This document shows positions 1-10,960 of a stretch of DNA of 64,000 bases, in pieces (within the stretch, counting starts at the first letter, position 1; every line of letters starts with the position of its first letter). The notes beneath the pieces were generated by a model. The model had not been told where the DNA came from. It saw only the letters and a program-made list of their open reading frames with translations, and did not search any database. The stretch covers positions 3,045,001 to 3,109,000 of the forward strand of contig NZ_CP035492.1 of assembly GCF_004135365.1 (NCBI RefSeq), written 5' to 3'. Both the position numbers and the translations under genes were made by a program. This stretch comes from Paenibacillus protaetiae (GTDB lineage Bacteria; Bacillota; Bacilli; Paenibacillales; Paenibacillaceae).

Positions 1-25
1 TCATCATTTGGTTCATATTGTTCAT
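1..25 (-). CDS. YbaB/EbfC family nucleoid-associated protein, N-terminal fragment
   Basis: Only the first eight codons are inside the window; they read MNNMNQMM, a typical opening for this DNA-binding protein family. An SD (AGAGGTG) lies 8 nt before the ATG. The gene follows dnaX on the same strand after about 24 bp, the conserved dnaX-ybaB(-recR) order of Bacillota. The identification rests mainly on that order, because so little coding sequence is visible. Confidence 0.7.
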
Positions 26-49
26 TGTTCATTCACCTCTAATTTAGAA

Positions 50-1861
50 TTAGTGTTCATCTTTAATGACAACCAGATCTTCGCCAAAAAGCTTTACCGC
101 TTCTTCCACCCAAGGAGGGCGTGAAGCTTCGGATGCGCCTCCCGGATCCTCCGGCTGCAGCTGGAACGGCTCGCCGCTGCCGGACTGGTCTTTAGCAGCG
201 CCAGACGGCGCCGCGTGCCACTCCTTCATTAACGTTGTGGCCAGCTTATACGGCGCACCAAGCACCTCTTGCATTACCCGCTCGATAATTTCGCGGTTAG
301 CAGGCTTTTCGGTCGTTTCCCGGTGCATCGTGTTTTTGAACGCGACGAGCACCGTTCCATCGGCAGATGAGACGGGCTCTCCGTCAACGAGCCAAGCATG
401 GACGGTGATTTTCGCTTCTTTGACGCGGTGGAGCACTTCGCCCCACTTGGCTCGTATCCTCGACGTGTCCTGGCTGTTCGCAGCGGCCAGAAACGGCTCC
501 AGCTTCACAGCGGCGCGCATCATGCCTCCGCCGGAACCAAAAGCGCCGCCCCTGCTGGAAATGGCGCTCCGCTGCGCCCCGCCGCGGGCCGATGCGCCTC
601 CTGATGGGGCAGGAGCTGCCTGGCCGCCTTGCACGGCAGTTCCGCTTTGGGCGAGCTGCTCCAGCTTCCGCTCCAGCGCATCCACCTGCTGCCGCAGCCG
701 CTGCACTTCGCCGGAAGGCACTCCCGCCGCCGCGGAAGCCGCTGCCGCTTCCACCCGTGATGCCTCAACCGCTTCTCCGCTATCGGCGCATAACTTCATT
801 AGCGCTACTTCAAACAGCGTCTGCGGCTGAAGGGCATGCTTCATCTCCGTCTGGTAACGGTTAAGCGTATCGATTAAGCGGAACAGCCTGTCGGCGCTAA
901 ACGCATCGGCCATGGCGCGGAAGCGCCCTTCATCCACTACGCGCTCAGTCATTGCGCCGCTGGACGGGGCAAGCTTGAGCACAAGCAAATCGCGAAAATA
1001 ATAAATTAAGTTTTCCATACATTTGTCGGCACTTTTGCCGGCTTGCATCAGTTTCTCCACAAGCGGGAGCGCCTGGCCGACATTCCGGTCTTTGACCGCT
1101 TCCGCCAATTCATAAAACTGGTCCGCCGCAAGGCCGCCGGTTACTTCGACAGCACCCTCCAGCGTAATACGGCTGCCGCCAAAAGCAGAAACCTGCTCCA
1201 GCAGGCTGATCGCATCACGCATGCCCCCTTCGGACAAACGGGCGATATACTGAATGGCATCCTCATCGGCATCAATATGCTCATCCTCGCATATTTCAAG
1301 CAGGCGGGATGTTTGCTCAGGCAGCGAAACCTGCCGGAAGTCAAAGCGCTGGCAGCGGGAAATAATAGTTGCCGGAAGTTTGTGGGGCTCCGTCGTAGCC
1401 AATATAAAAATGACATGGCCCGGCGGCTCCTCCAGCGTCTTCAGCAGCGCGTTAAACGCTTCCGACGTGAGCATATGAACTTCATCTATTATATATACTT
1501 TATACCGAACTTCGGAAGGAGCATACCTGACCTTCTCCCGAATATCGCGGATTTCGTCAATCCCCCGGTTAGAAGCGGCATCTATTTCGATAACGTCCAT
1601 CAGATGGCCGGCTGTAATTCCGCGGCAGGCATCGCATTCATTACACGGCTCTACAGCAGGGCCGTGCACGCAGTTGACAGCTTTGGCCATAATTTTGGCT
1701 GCAGTCGTCTTGCCCGTTCCTCTCGGACCGTTGAACAAATAAGCGTGCGCAATGCGCTGCTCCCGAATTGCGTTCTGCAACGTCTGAATAATATGCTGCT
1801 GGCCGACCATATCCTGAAACGTCTGCGGACGCCAGGCACGATATAATGCGATATGTGTCAC
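50..1861 (-). CDS. dnaX: DNA polymerase III subunit gamma/tau
   Basis: This is the clamp-loader ATPase of the replisome. The 603-residue protein opens with the family signature ALYRAWRPQTF. It has a Walker A motif (GPRGTGKTT, about residues 45-53), a four-cysteine zinc site (C64, C73, C76, C79) and the DEVHML Walker B/sensor region. The Ala/Gly-rich C-terminal half is the tau-specific linker and polymerase-binding region. A GTG start is chosen because AGGGGA lies about 10 nt upstream; the in-frame TTG further up overlaps that SD. It is downstream of the SRP RNA gene and upstream of ybaB, the usual Bacillota order. Confidence 0.97.
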   Translation of the reverse strand: MTHIALYRAWRPQTFQDMVGQQHIIQTLQNAIREQRIAHAYLFNGPRGTGKTTAAKIMAKAVNCVHGPAVEPCNECDACRGITAGHLMDVIEIDAASNRGIDEIRDIREKVRYAPSEVRYKVYIIDEVHMLTSEAFNALLKTLEEPPGHVIFILATTEPHKLPATIISRCQRFDFRQVSLPEQTSRLLEICEDEHIDADEDAIQYIARLSEGGMRDAISLLEQVSAFGGSRITLEGAVEVTGGLAADQFYELAEAVKDRNVGQALPLVEKLMQAGKSADKCMENLIYYFRDLLVLKLAPSSGAMTERVVDEGRFRAMADAFSADRLFRLIDTLNRYQTEMKHALQPQTLFEVALMKLCADSGEAVEASRVEAAAASAAAGVPSGEVQRLRQQVDALERKLEQLAQSGTAVQGGQAAPAPSGGASARGGAQRSAISSRGGAFGSGGGMMRAAVKLEPFLAAANSQDTSRIRAKWGEVLHRVKEAKITVHAWLVDGEPVSSADGTVLVAFKNTMHRETTEKPANREIIERVMQEVLGAPYKLATTLMKEWHAAPSGAAKDQSGSGEPFQLQPEDPGGASEASRPPWVEEAVKLFGEDLVVIKDEH

Positions 1862-2012
1862 GCGGACCGTTCCCCTCAACTCTTGTTATTGGCGGGCCTG
1901 AACCCTCATTGTTCTATTATACAATAGATAGGTATTGTTATAAAAACATTAGTTTCGAAATGAAACCGGCGTACAACAGCGGCATAAGCAATCACGGTGT
2001 AAAACAATAAAA

Positions 2013-2060
2013 AAACGTCTGGCAGCATCCCGATCATATGATCCCGGCGCTCCAAACGTT
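2013..2060 (-). terminator. Rho-independent terminator after the SRP RNA
   Basis: On the minus strand AACGTTTGG and CCAGACGTT form the outer arms around a second GATCATATGATC stem, followed by seven T. It lies about 20 nt past the predicted 3' end of the SRP RNA. Confidence 0.75.
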
Positions 2061-2081
2061 ATCTTTGTGTGTACTCTTAAT

Positions 2082-2353
2082 ACCGTGCACCTGCTCTTGA
2101 TTCAAGCGATCCAGGCGGCATCTTTGCACCCTAGCTCGAGTCAGGCACTCCCCCGGCACATGAACTAACTTGCTTACGGCTGCTTCCTTCCGGACCTGAC
2201 CGGGTTCACAAGCGTCCATTGCGGAGGACCCGACTGTCAACACTATTCGCAAATGCCAGACCCTACATCGGCATGACCTCAAGCAGGAATTCAACCTCGC
2301 TACAGCGGATTGCGAGTTACAGGGCACCGCTACCTCCCCATCTAGCACGGCAC
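2082..2353 (-). ncRNA. scr: Signal recognition particle RNA, large Bacillus type
   Basis: This is the RNA scaffold of the SRP, which binds Ffh and targets membrane and secreted proteins. The minus strand carries the nearly invariant domain IV segment GGTCAGGTCCGGAAGGAAGC around position 2190, including the GGAA tetraloop. The flanks fit the roughly 270-nt Bacillus form with an Alu domain: the 5' end reads GCCGTGC...GGGGAGGTAGCGG and the 3' end reads GGTGCACGGT. Ends are estimated from pairing of these termini. Its place before dnaX agrees with other Bacillota. Confidence 0.95.
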
Positions 2354-2421
2354 AGATAAGTATAGCGGATTCAGGACGAATTCGCAACCAAAGGAAAGAA
2401 ATAACCGGACAAGCCGTATTT

Positions 2422-2841
2422 TTACTTCTTGGCGGTTACATGCACATGATAGCGCGGCATGTTGAACTGCACGATCTTGTGCACCTTTTCCCCGAGCAAG
2501 CGGACGTTCTCGTCAGACATAGACGGGTCGGCTTTGACGTTCACATAAAGATCGGCGCCGTTGAAGTTTAATCCGAGATGCTTAATGCCTTGAACCGGCT
2601 CCAATACTTGACGGACCATTTTCCCGTCGCTTTTTATATTCAAATACGAAAAGCTATTGGGCAAATTCGGATTACTGTTCGAAAGCCCCAAATAGCCGTC
2701 ATGCCCGTAATTGTTTGCATGCGGATGTGAAGCGTCTTTGCCGCAGCCGATTATGGATACAAGAAGCACCGCTGAAAAGCCCCACAGCAGGAAGCGCAGC
2801 TTCCAGCGGCTTCTCCGCTGCATTCGTTTGGTGTTAAACAT
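2422..2841 (-). CDS. Small lipoprotein, YhcN/YlaJ-like (spore type)
   Basis: The 139-residue protein has a basic N-terminus, a hydrophobic signal segment and a lipobox (VSIIGC, about residues 28-33), so it should be a membrane-anchored lipoprotein. The C-terminal half (VYVNVKAD-like segments, ending YHVHVTAKK) resembles the YhcN/YlaJ sporulation lipoproteins. That assignment is by general resemblance only. It follows rpmE, and its SD (AAAGGGAGG) lies inside the 3' arm of a terminator-like hairpin, so its expression may depend on read-through from rpmE. Confidence 0.7.
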   Translation of the reverse strand: MFNTKRMQRRSRWKLRFLLWGFSAVLLVSIIGCGKDASHPHANNYGHDGYLGLSNSNPNLPNSFSYLNIKSDGKMVRQVLEPVQGIKHLGLNFNGADLYVNVKADPSMSDENVRLLGEKVHKIVQFNMPRYHVHVTAKK

Positions 2842-2847
2842 ATAAAA

Positions 2848-2883
2848 AACCTCCCTTTAACCATAGGATGGCTAAGGAAGGTT
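2848..2883 (-). terminator. rpmE terminator that contains the SD of the next gene
   Basis: On the minus strand the arms AACCTTCCTTAGCCAT and ATGGTTAAAGGGAGGTT pair with one bulged A and a 3-nt loop, followed by six T. The 3' arm includes AAAGGGAGG, the ribosome binding site of the lipoprotein gene starting at 2841. One structure could therefore both end rpmE transcripts and hide that SD. Confidence 0.75.
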
Positions 2884-2925
2884 CTTGTATTCTGCCAATT
2901 GAAGGCAAAATATCGTTTGTAACTA

Positions 2926-3123
2926 TTAGATGCCGTATTTCTTTTTGAAACGATCGACACGGCCGCCAACGTCCACAAATTTTTGCTTACCCGTAAAGAA
3001 CGGATGGCAAGCGGAGCAAATTTCGACACGCAGGTCTTTTTTGATCGAACCTGTTTCGAAAGTGTTGCCGCAAGCGCAAGTAATCGTGGAAATGTGGTAT
3101 GTCGGATGAATAGCTTCTTTCAT
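2926..3123 (-). CDS. rpmE: 50S ribosomal protein L31, zinc-binding (C+) form
   Basis: The 65-residue protein [10 protein letters not shown]... is the classic L31. It retains cysteines at C16, C18, C36 and C39 (CACG, CSAC), the C+ form that can bind zinc. The SD AGAGGTG lies 6 nt before the ATG. It is encoded downstream of rho and a radical SAM gene on the same strand; the rpmE-rho pairing is conserved in Bacillus. Confidence 0.97.
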   Translation of the reverse strand: MKEAIHPTYHISTITCACGNTFETGSIKKDLRVEICSACHPFFTGKQKFVDVGGRVDRFKKKYGI

Positions 3124-3273
3124 CTCGTTCACCTCTTTCTGCCCTGAATCACATGCGGACCCAGAGTTCAAATAACACATAAACGGATTATAGCATGCCC
3201 TGCTCTGCAAATGCAATGACATAATCCATTGGAAAAACAGGGATTTGACGCCTGCAAACAGCGCCTGATTCGG

Positions 3274-4539
3274 TTATTTCCGGCCGGCTCCGGCCGCAAA
3301 GGACGGCGGCAAATGCGTAAACGAGCCAATAACAACATCCGGAAGCTCCTGGCGGTAAATGTCCAGCATTTGCTTCATGCCGTAAATTTCGCCCTGCGCT
3401 TTCGGAATAAGGGACAGATAGCTTTCCGGGTCAATGTTCAAGTTCCGCATTTGAATCATTCGCAGCCCGGTCCGCTTGGCAAAGCCAATCATCGCTTCAA
3501 TCTCTTCTTCACGGTCGGTTACGCCCGGGAAGATCAAATAGTTGATCGATGTGTATACCCCTTTGTCTGTGGCATATTTCAGCGAACGCTCCACATTGGA
3601 CAGGTTGTACGCTCTTGGCTTGTAATAGGCATTGTAATGCTCGTCAATCGCACTGATGGTGCTGACGCGCATCAGGTCCAGCCCGGCATCTACGATAGCG
3701 CGGATAAAATCGGTCAAACCCGCGTTCGTGTTAATGTTGATGAATCCCATATCCGTCTGGCTGCGGACACGGCGCATCGCTTCCACAATGATCTTCACCT
3801 GCGTAGACGGCTCGCCTTCGCAGCCTTGTCCAAAGCTGATAATGGCGTCCGGCGTCTGCAAATGCTCCAGCATAATTTCGGTCACTTCATCCACCGTCGG
3901 CTTAAAATTCATCCGCGTCTGCGGCGCCGGGAATCCGCTGTCGTCCGGCTGCTCCGAAATACAGCCAAAGCAACCGGCGTTGCAGGAGTACGATACCGGA
4001 ACGCCGCCTTCCCACCGCTGCAGGAACGTATTCGAGGAGGTCAGGCATTCGTAGCCAAGCGCACAGTTGGACAAATGTTTATACAGCCGGTTCTCCGGAT
4101 ATTTGTTCAAAAGCCGTTCTACTTGCAGCCGGACTTCATTGCGGTCGCAGTTCAGCGGATCCCATTTGTCCGGGTTGTCGCTTTGTTCCGCCGCCACATA
4201 AAACCGGCCGTCTTTCCAAACTACCGAAGTGTAGCCAAACAGCGGGAATTTTTCATTTTTATCCGTTTTGACGTAACTTGGCAAAGCAAGCCGGGTAAAG
4301 CCTTGCGGCAGCAAAGCGCCAACCGCCTGCACATTGCCCGGGAGCACTTGCATCTCGCCGGTGTCCGGATTCAGGCCAACCGGCCGCGTATGCGGCAATC
4401 CGACCAGCGTTGCACCGCTCGGAAGCGGTATAAGCTCCTCATCCATCAGTTCGATAATCATGTCGCCGCTCCGGCCAAGGGCGATCATATCGGGATGATC
4501 AAATACGTTGCCGTTTTCGTCGGCATATACGAGGTTCAT
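3274..4539 (-). CDS. Radical SAM protein of unknown substrate
   Basis: The 421-residue protein carries a CxxxCxxC motif (C186, C190, C193; context SYSCNAGCFGC) that would hold a 4Fe-4S cluster and cleave S-adenosylmethionine. GQGCEGEP after the cluster is the glycine-rich SAM-binding segment, followed by a TIM-barrel-like region (NINTNAG, LMRVSTIS). The N-terminal 180 residues match no domain I recognise and contain extra cysteines (C131, C159, C165). Start ATG 4539 has GGAAGGAG 10 nt upstream. It lies 37 bp after rho and before rpmE, probably one transcript. The reaction is unknown. Confidence 0.85.
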   Translation of the reverse strand: MNLVYADENGNVFDHPDMIALGRSGDMIIELMDEELIPLPSGATLVGLPHTRPVGLNPDTGEMQVLPGNVQAVGALLPQGFTRLALPSYVKTDKNEKFPLFGYTSVVWKDGRFYVAAEQSDNPDKWDPLNCDRNEVRLQVERLLNKYPENRLYKHLSNCALGYECLTSSNTFLQRWEGGVPVSYSCNAGCFGCISEQPDDSGFPAPQTRMNFKPTVDEVTEIMLEHLQTPDAIISFGQGCEGEPSTQVKIIVEAMRRVRSQTDMGFININTNAGLTDFIRAIVDAGLDLMRVSTISAIDEHYNAYYKPRAYNLSNVERSLKYATDKGVYTSINYLIFPGVTDREEEIEAMIGFAKRTGLRMIQMRNLNIDPESYLSLIPKAQGEIYGMKQMLDIYRQELPDVVIGSFTHLPPSFAAGAGRK

Positions 4540-4576
4540 GCTGCTTGTTCTCCTTCCAATACGGCGCCTGTCCGCA

Positions 4577-5908
4577 TTATTTCGTGCGAGGAGCCGTACG
4601 CCGCCCTTGGGTTCCGCTGCTGCTGCTGCTTCGAACCGCTGGACGTTCTGTTTTTTGTTCTTCCGATGTGTCAAGTGACATCAAAAATTCCTGATTATCT
4701 TTTGTTTCTTTCATTTTCTTCAAAAATCCGTCAACAAATTCAATCGAGTCGTTCATGCTTTTGCGAACGGCCCATAGTTTATCCAGCTCTTCTTTGGTCA
4801 GCAGCATCTCTTCCCGGCGCGTGCCGGATCTGCGGATATCAATCGAAGGGAATATACGGCGTTCCGCCAGCTTGCGGTCCAAATGAAGCTCCATATTGCC
4901 CGTGCCTTTAAATTCTTCATAAATAATGTCATCCATCCGCGAACCCGTCTCAATAAGCGCAGTAGCCAGAATGGTCAAGCTGCCGCCTTCCTCTACGTTG
5001 CGGGCTGCGCCAAAAAAGCGCTTCGGACGATGAAATGCCGCCGGATCGATACCGCCGCTAAGCGTACGTCCCGATGCCGGTACGACCAGGTTGTAGGCTC
5101 TTGCCAAACGTGTAATGCTGTCGAGCAGAATAACGACATCCTTCTTATGCTCCACAAGGCGCAAAGCGCGCTCCAGCACAAGTTCGGCCACTTTGATATG
5201 ATTTTCCGGCAGCTCGTCAAAAGTGGAAGCCACCACTTCGCCTTTTACCGAACGCTGCATATCCGTTACTTCCTCCGGACGTTCGTCAATAAGCAGCACA
5301 AACAGCTCAATATCCGGGTTATTCGTCGAAATGCTGTTGGCGATTTCTTTGAGAAGCAATGTTTTGCCCGCTTTAGGCGGTGCAACGATAAGCCCGCGTT
5401 GTCCTAACCCTACCGGGGCCAGCAAATCCATAATTCTCGTGGAAAGTTTGGAAGAAGCCGTTTCAAGTACAAGTTTCTTTTGCGGATATAGAGGAGTTAA
5501 TGCGGGAAAATGTAACCGTTCTGCAGCTAAATCAGGATTGGTGCCGTTAACCGCGTTTACTTGCAGCAAGCCGAAATATTTTTCATTTTCTTTCGGGGCA
5601 CGGCATTTGCCGGAAACAAGATCGCCTGTACGCAAATCAAATCGCCTGATTTGGGAAGCGGAAATATAAATGTCCTCTTTGCTCGGCAAATAGTTGATAG
5701 GCCTCAGGAATCCAAATCCTTCCGGAAGAATGTCCAGCACGCCTTCCATAAACATAAGGCCGCCTTGCTCAGCCTGGGCTCGCAAAATAGCAAAAATCAG
5801 TTCTTTTTTCTTCAATTGACCGTAATAAGGGATCTGGTGCTGCTTCGCCAGCTTATACAATTCGGTCAACTTCATCTCTTCCAGATCACTGATCTGAAGA
5901 TCCGTCAT
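4577..5908 (-). CDS. rho: Transcription termination factor Rho
   Basis: This is the hexameric RNA helicase that terminates untranslated transcripts. The 443-residue protein has an N-terminal Rho_N helical domain, an RNA-binding cold-shock-like domain (EGFGFLRP, about residues 63-70) and the ATPase core with Walker A APPKAGKT (about 176-183). Conserved segments [13 protein letters not shown] and SGGIDP follow. An uncommon Ser/Arg-rich basic tail ([16 protein letters not shown]) ends the protein. SD GTGGTGAG lies 3 nt before the ATG. Confidence 0.97.
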   Translation of the reverse strand: MTDLQISDLEEMKLTELYKLAKQHQIPYYGQLKKKELIFAILRAQAEQGGLMFMEGVLDILPEGFGFLRPINYLPSKEDIYISASQIRRFDLRTGDLVSGKCRAPKENEKYFGLLQVNAVNGTNPDLAAERLHFPALTPLYPQKKLVLETASSKLSTRIMDLLAPVGLGQRGLIVAPPKAGKTLLLKEIANSISTNNPDIELFVLLIDERPEEVTDMQRSVKGEVVASTFDELPENHIKVAELVLERALRLVEHKKDVVILLDSITRLARAYNLVVPASGRTLSGGIDPAAFHRPKRFFGAARNVEEGGSLTILATALIETGSRMDDIIYEEFKGTGNMELHLDRKLAERRIFPSIDIRRSGTRREEMLLTKEELDKLWAVRKSMNDSIEFVDGFLKKMKETKDNQEFLMSLDTSEEQKTERPAVRSSSSSGTQGRRTAPRTK

Positions 5909-6021
5909 GTTCTCACCACTTTATTCAGTTTTCAAAGCTAATCGATTCATTCATTGTCAACAGCTTTGCCGGAATTGGCGCCGCCTATTCGTCCATAGAC
6001 GGCGCTGCCGGCGCATAAATG

Positions 6022-7272
6022 TTACCCTTCGCGCCAAACCTCGGCTCCGAGCAGCTGCAAGTTTTCGACCAAATTATCGTAACCGCGGTCGATATATTCG
6101 ACGCCGCTCACTTCGGTAACGCCTTCTTTCACTGTAAGGCCCGCTACAACAAGCGCAGCTCCGGCTCTTAAGTCGGATGCGCGTACCGCCGCCGCGTTCA
6201 GCCGGCTGCCTTCCACAATAGCGGAACGGCCTTCCACGCGAATGTTGGCGCCCATGCGCACAAGCTCCGGCACATGCTTAAACCGGTTGCTGTATACATA
6301 ATCGGTCAAAATGCTGACGCCGTTTGCTTGAGTAAGCAGGCTCGTCATCGGCGATTGCAGATCCGTCGCAAAACCCGGATAAACAAGCGCCTTTACGTCG
6401 ATTGCCGAATATTCCGGCCGGCCGATAATCCGAATCGCCTCATCCAGCTCCTCGACATGGACACCCATCTCGATCAGCTTGGCGGTCATGGCCTCCATAT
6501 GCTTCGGAATGACATTGTCAATCAGCACGTTGCCGCGGGTAGCCGCTGCTGCGATCATATATGTGCCTGCCTGAATCCGGTCCGGAATAATGGAATGGCG
6601 GCAGCCATGCAGGCTGTCGACGCCTTCAATCCGGATCGTCTCGGTACCGGCGCCTTTAATTTTTGCTCCCATTGCATTAAGAAGTGTCGCTACATCTATG
6701 ATTTCAGGCTCTTTTGCCGCATTTTCAATAATTGTGGAGCCTTTGGCTCTGGAAGCCGCCAGCATAATGTTAATCGTTGCGCCTACACTGACAACGTCCA
6801 AATAAATTTTGGCGCCGCGCAGCTGCTTGGCAGAAATATGAATGGACCCATGGTCGTTCTTGACCGTAGCGCCAAGCGCTTCAAATCCTTTAATATGCTG
6901 ATCAATCGGACGCGGTTCAAAATTACAGCCGCCGGGCATGCCGATGGTCGCTTCACCGAAACGTCCAAGCATAGCGCCCATTAAATAGTAGGAAGCGCGA
7001 AGCAGCTTCACTTTGCCGTTAGGCATTGGCCTTGACTGCAGGTCGGACGGGTCGATGCGCATGACATCTCCATCCCATTTGACGACTGCTCCAAGCTCTT
7101 GCAAAATCTCGCTGTAGACCGCCACATCGCTTAGATGAGGCAAATTATCGAGCACAACTTCCGACTCCGCCAATAACGCAGCCGGAACGAGCGCAACCGC
7201 GCTGTTTTTGGCACCGCTGATTTGAACGGTCCCCTGCAAAGGCCGTCCGCCTCGAATCATCAATTTCTCCAT
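6022..7272 (-). CDS. murA: UDP-N-acetylglucosamine 1-carboxyvinyltransferase
   Basis: This enzyme adds enolpyruvate to UDP-GlcNAc, the first committed step of peptidoglycan synthesis. The 416-residue protein has the catalytic lysine-asparagine pair (K22, N23 in SGAKNSAV) and the fosfomycin-target cysteine C116 in [12 protein letters not shown]. Its neighbours (fba, spo0F, pyrG, rho) match the Bacillus murAB region, so it corresponds to the second MurA copy (MurZ/MurAB type). SD AGAGGAT precedes the ATG. Confidence 0.96.
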   Translation of the reverse strand: MEKLMIRGGRPLQGTVQISGAKNSAVALVPAALLAESEVVLDNLPHLSDVAVYSEILQELGAVVKWDGDVMRIDPSDLQSRPMPNGKVKLLRASYYLMGAMLGRFGEATIGMPGGCNFEPRPIDQHIKGFEALGATVKNDHGSIHISAKQLRGAKIYLDVVSVGATINIMLAASRAKGSTIIENAAKEPEIIDVATLLNAMGAKIKGAGTETIRIEGVDSLHGCRHSIIPDRIQAGTYMIAAAATRGNVLIDNVIPKHMEAMTAKLIEMGVHVEELDEAIRIIGRPEYSAIDVKALVYPGFATDLQSPMTSLLTQANGVSILTDYVYSNRFKHVPELVRMGANIRVEGRSAIVEGSRLNAAAVRASDLRAGAALVVAGLTVKEGVTEVSGVEYIDRGYDNLVENLQLLGAEVWREG

Positions 7273-7312
7273 CAGTATATATCCTCTCGTGTTTTGGAAG
7301 AGAAGATAGGAA

Positions 7313-7362
7313 AAACCGCCGCGGCGATCAGGCTTGGCCCGTTCGCCGGCAAGTGGCGGTTT
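7313..7362 (-). terminator. Possible terminator between fba and murA
   Basis: Minus-strand AAACCGCC pairs with GGCGGTTT and is followed by TTTCC. The loop is long and the T-tract short, so it may be a partial terminator. Confidence 0.5.
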
Positions 7363-7382
7363 GCTATCCTGCGCTCCGTATG

Positions 7383-8237
7383 TTACGCCTGGTTGCTGCT
7401 TCCGAACAGACGGATTTTTTCTTGAACGACCGCTTTCATCGCTTCGCGTGCCGGAACCATATATTTACGGGGATCGTAAACATTGCTGTCCGCCGAAAGT
7501 ATTTCGCGAATCGCATTCGTGCAAGCGACCTGATTCTCCGTGTTCACGTTGATTTTGCCTACGCCTGCTGCAATGGACAGGCGAATCGCTTCGTCAGGAA
7601 CGCCGGAGCCGCCGTGAAGAACAACCGGTACCGGAATAGCATCCGTTACTTTTTGAATAATGTCATAATGGATTTTGGGCTCGCCTTTATACATGCCGTG
7701 AGCTGTGCCTACTGCGATAGCAAGACAGTCTACACCGGTTTCTTCATAGAAACGGATAGCTTCTTCCGGTTTCGCCAGAGCCGCATGCTCCTCATCCACA
7801 CTAATATCATCTTCTACGCCACCGATCGTACCGAGCTCGCCTTCAACCGATACGCCCATTGCATGTGCCGCTTTAACCACTTGTTTCGTAATCGCAATGT
7901 TCTCTTCGAGACTGTAATGCGATCCGTCAAACATAACGGAAGAAAAGCCGGCACGAATACATTTCATCGCCATTTCATAGCTGCTGCCGTGATCCAAATG
8001 CAACGCAATCGGAAGCCCGGATTGTTTAGCCGCCGCTTCGGCAATTGCAACCGTATATTCGATACCCATGTACTTCAAAGCGCCTTCGCTGACACCAAAA
8101 ATAAACGGCGATTTCTCTGCAATAGCCGCTTCTGTGATCGCTTGAGCAAATTCCAGGTTGTTCATGTTGAACTGGCCCACTGCAAATTTACCTGCTTTGG
8201 CTTTTGGCAAAAACTCATTCATAGATACGAGTGGCAT
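7383..8237 (-). CDS. fba: Class II fructose-1,6-bisphosphate aldolase
   Basis: It splits fructose-1,6-bisphosphate into glyceraldehyde-3-phosphate and dihydroxyacetone phosphate in glycolysis, and works in reverse in gluconeogenesis. The 284-residue protein shows the class II zinc-enzyme signatures [27 protein letters not shown] and VLHGGSG. An SD AGGGGGA lies 6 nt before the ATG. It sits between spo0F and murA, as in Bacillus. Confidence 0.97.
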   Translation of the reverse strand: MPLVSMNEFLPKAKAGKFAVGQFNMNNLEFAQAITEAAIAEKSPFIFGVSEGALKYMGIEYTVAIAEAAAKQSGLPIALHLDHGSSYEMAMKCIRAGFSSVMFDGSHYSLEENIAITKQVVKAAHAMGVSVEGELGTIGGVEDDISVDEEHAALAKPEEAIRFYEETGVDCLAIAVGTAHGMYKGEPKIHYDIIQKVTDAIPVPVVLHGGSGVPDEAIRLSIAAGVGKINVNTENQVACTNAIREILSADSNVYDPRKYMVPAREAMKAVVQEKIRLFGSSNQA

Positions 8238-8474
8238 AGTTGGTCCCCCTAGTAATCTTAAATATCAAGCCTGTCTCGGACTTGTCATTCTGAGTCATTA
8301 TACCACATCGGTCCATACAATGGTAAAGCTGTTTTACCCGTTCCAAATGCAGTGCGGGCAGGCCTTAAGGAGCTTTTGTGAAAAGGAAACTATGCCCGAA
8401 ATTATACCTTGCTTCCGTTCTTCAGCAGGCGGTTATGAGCCAATTCTAACGAAAGACTAACGATCCTCATAATC

Positions 8475-8500
8475 AAAAAAGCGGGGTCCTTCAGGACCCC
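8475..8500 (-). terminator. spo0F terminator overlapping the stop codon
   Basis: Minus-strand GGGGTCC-TGAA-GGACCCC followed by GCTTTTTT. The TGA stop of spo0F lies in the loop of this hairpin. Confidence 0.85.
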
Positions 8501-8889
8501 ACTGCAAAGCGATTATTCGAGCTGTCTCCGCCAAGCTGCATATTTACGGCAATACGCATCTCGTCAATATCGAACGGTTTTGTAAAATGCATCAAAGCGC
8601 CTAAATCCGTCGCTTCTTTGATCATATCCAGCTCGCCGTAAGCCGTCATCATAATGACTTTGATATCACGGTTGATCGCTTTGATATGCTTCAAAATCTC
8701 CAATCCGTCCATTCCCGGGATTTTCATGTCAAGCAAGACGAGGTCCGGAGAATGCTCCTTGACGATCTCGAGCGCAAGCCTGCCATTTGCTGCTTGAAAA
8801 GTATTGTACCCTTCGCTGCTGAACACTTCCATCAACAGCACGCGGATCCCGTTCTGATCGTCAACAATCAAAACTTTTTTCTTATCCAA
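8491..8889 (-). CDS. spo0F: Sporulation phosphorelay response regulator Spo0F
   Basis: Spo0F is a single-domain receiver that takes phosphate from sporulation kinases and passes it to Spo0B. The 132-residue protein contains [11 protein letters not shown] (acidic pocket), the phosphoacceptor Asp in [13 protein letters not shown], the Thr in [10 protein letters not shown] and the conserved Lys in HFTKPFDID, all close to the B. subtilis protein. TTG 8889 is chosen because GGGAGG lies 9 nt upstream and gives [12 protein letters not shown]; an upstream ATG would put the SD inside the gene. Gene order pyrG-spo0F-fba is conserved. Confidence 0.95.
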   Translation of the reverse strand: MDKKKVLIVDDQNGIRVLLMEVFSSEGYNTFQAANGRLALEIVKEHSPDLVLLDMKIPGMDGLEILKHIKAINRDIKVIMMTAYGELDMIKEATDLGALMHFTKPFDIDEMRIAVNMQLGGDSSNNRFAVGS

Positions 8890-8959
8890 CAGTTCATACC
8901 TCCCGAGAACCGGCCCGGCCATATGTGCGCAGGCCCGCTTCTTCCATAATCATTTATTT

Positions 8960-8985
8960 ATTCGCGAAAAGAGGGTTCGAATCCT
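8960..8985 (-). promoter_or_regulatory. Candidate sigma-H promoter for spo0F
   Basis: On the minus strand AGGATT (8980-8985) and GCGAAT (8960-8965) are separated by 14 nt, about 70 bp upstream of the spo0F start. This resembles the sigma-H pattern AGGAWWT...GAAT. In B. subtilis spo0F is sigma-H dependent. The match is partial. Confidence 0.45.
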
Positions 8986-9041
8986 TCTTCTTCCAAATAA
9001 AAAATGATAATCGAAAGAAATTCGTTTAAACGCCGGCGATG

Positions 9042-10715
<1,674 letters not shown>

Positions 10716-10773
10716 TCACGCAGAATACAGTGTCCATATTATGGATAATTACCGGCCAACATAGGCCATACAA

Positions 10774-10815
10774 ACAAAAAAAGTGACACCCGTATTGAGA
10801 TACGGGGCACTTTCG
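10774..10815 (-). terminator. pyrG leader attenuator (intrinsic terminator)
   Basis: Minus strand AAAGTGCCCCGTAT-CTCA-ATACGGGTGTCACTT, then a T-run. It sits about 45 nt into the predicted pyrG transcript and 130 nt before the start codon. The C-rich 5' arm (GCCCC) is the element that a 5' poly(G) tract would pair with in the known CTP-sensing attenuation of Bacillota pyrG genes. Confidence 0.75.
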
Positions 10816-10858
10816 TAAGTCGCCTATATCATACTATTTGTTAACCGAATCTTAAGCC

Positions 10859-10896
10859 CATGCTATAGTTTACCCTCGGCCAGCAGGTCGTGTCAA
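10859..10896 (-). promoter_or_regulatory. pyrG promoter starting at GGGC
   Basis: Minus strand TTGACA (10891-10896), 18-nt spacer, TAAACT (10867-10872), then seven bases to GGGC with the first G at 10859. A GGGC start is the feature that allows reiterative G addition when CTP is scarce in B. subtilis pyrG. The start point is inferred from spacing. A second -10-like TATGAT lies further downstream. Confidence 0.6.
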
Positions 10897-10960
10897 GCAT
10901 GAAACGGCGTACTTCTTTAGCAGAAATGGACGCCGTTTCCTGTCTTATCCGTAAAAAAGG

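Noticed and set aside
3229-4911. 560-codon plus-strand open frame opposite the radical SAM and rho genes
   Set aside because: Arg/His-rich antisense shadow in GC-rich coding DNA, no SD, no domain; the minus-strand genes are certain.
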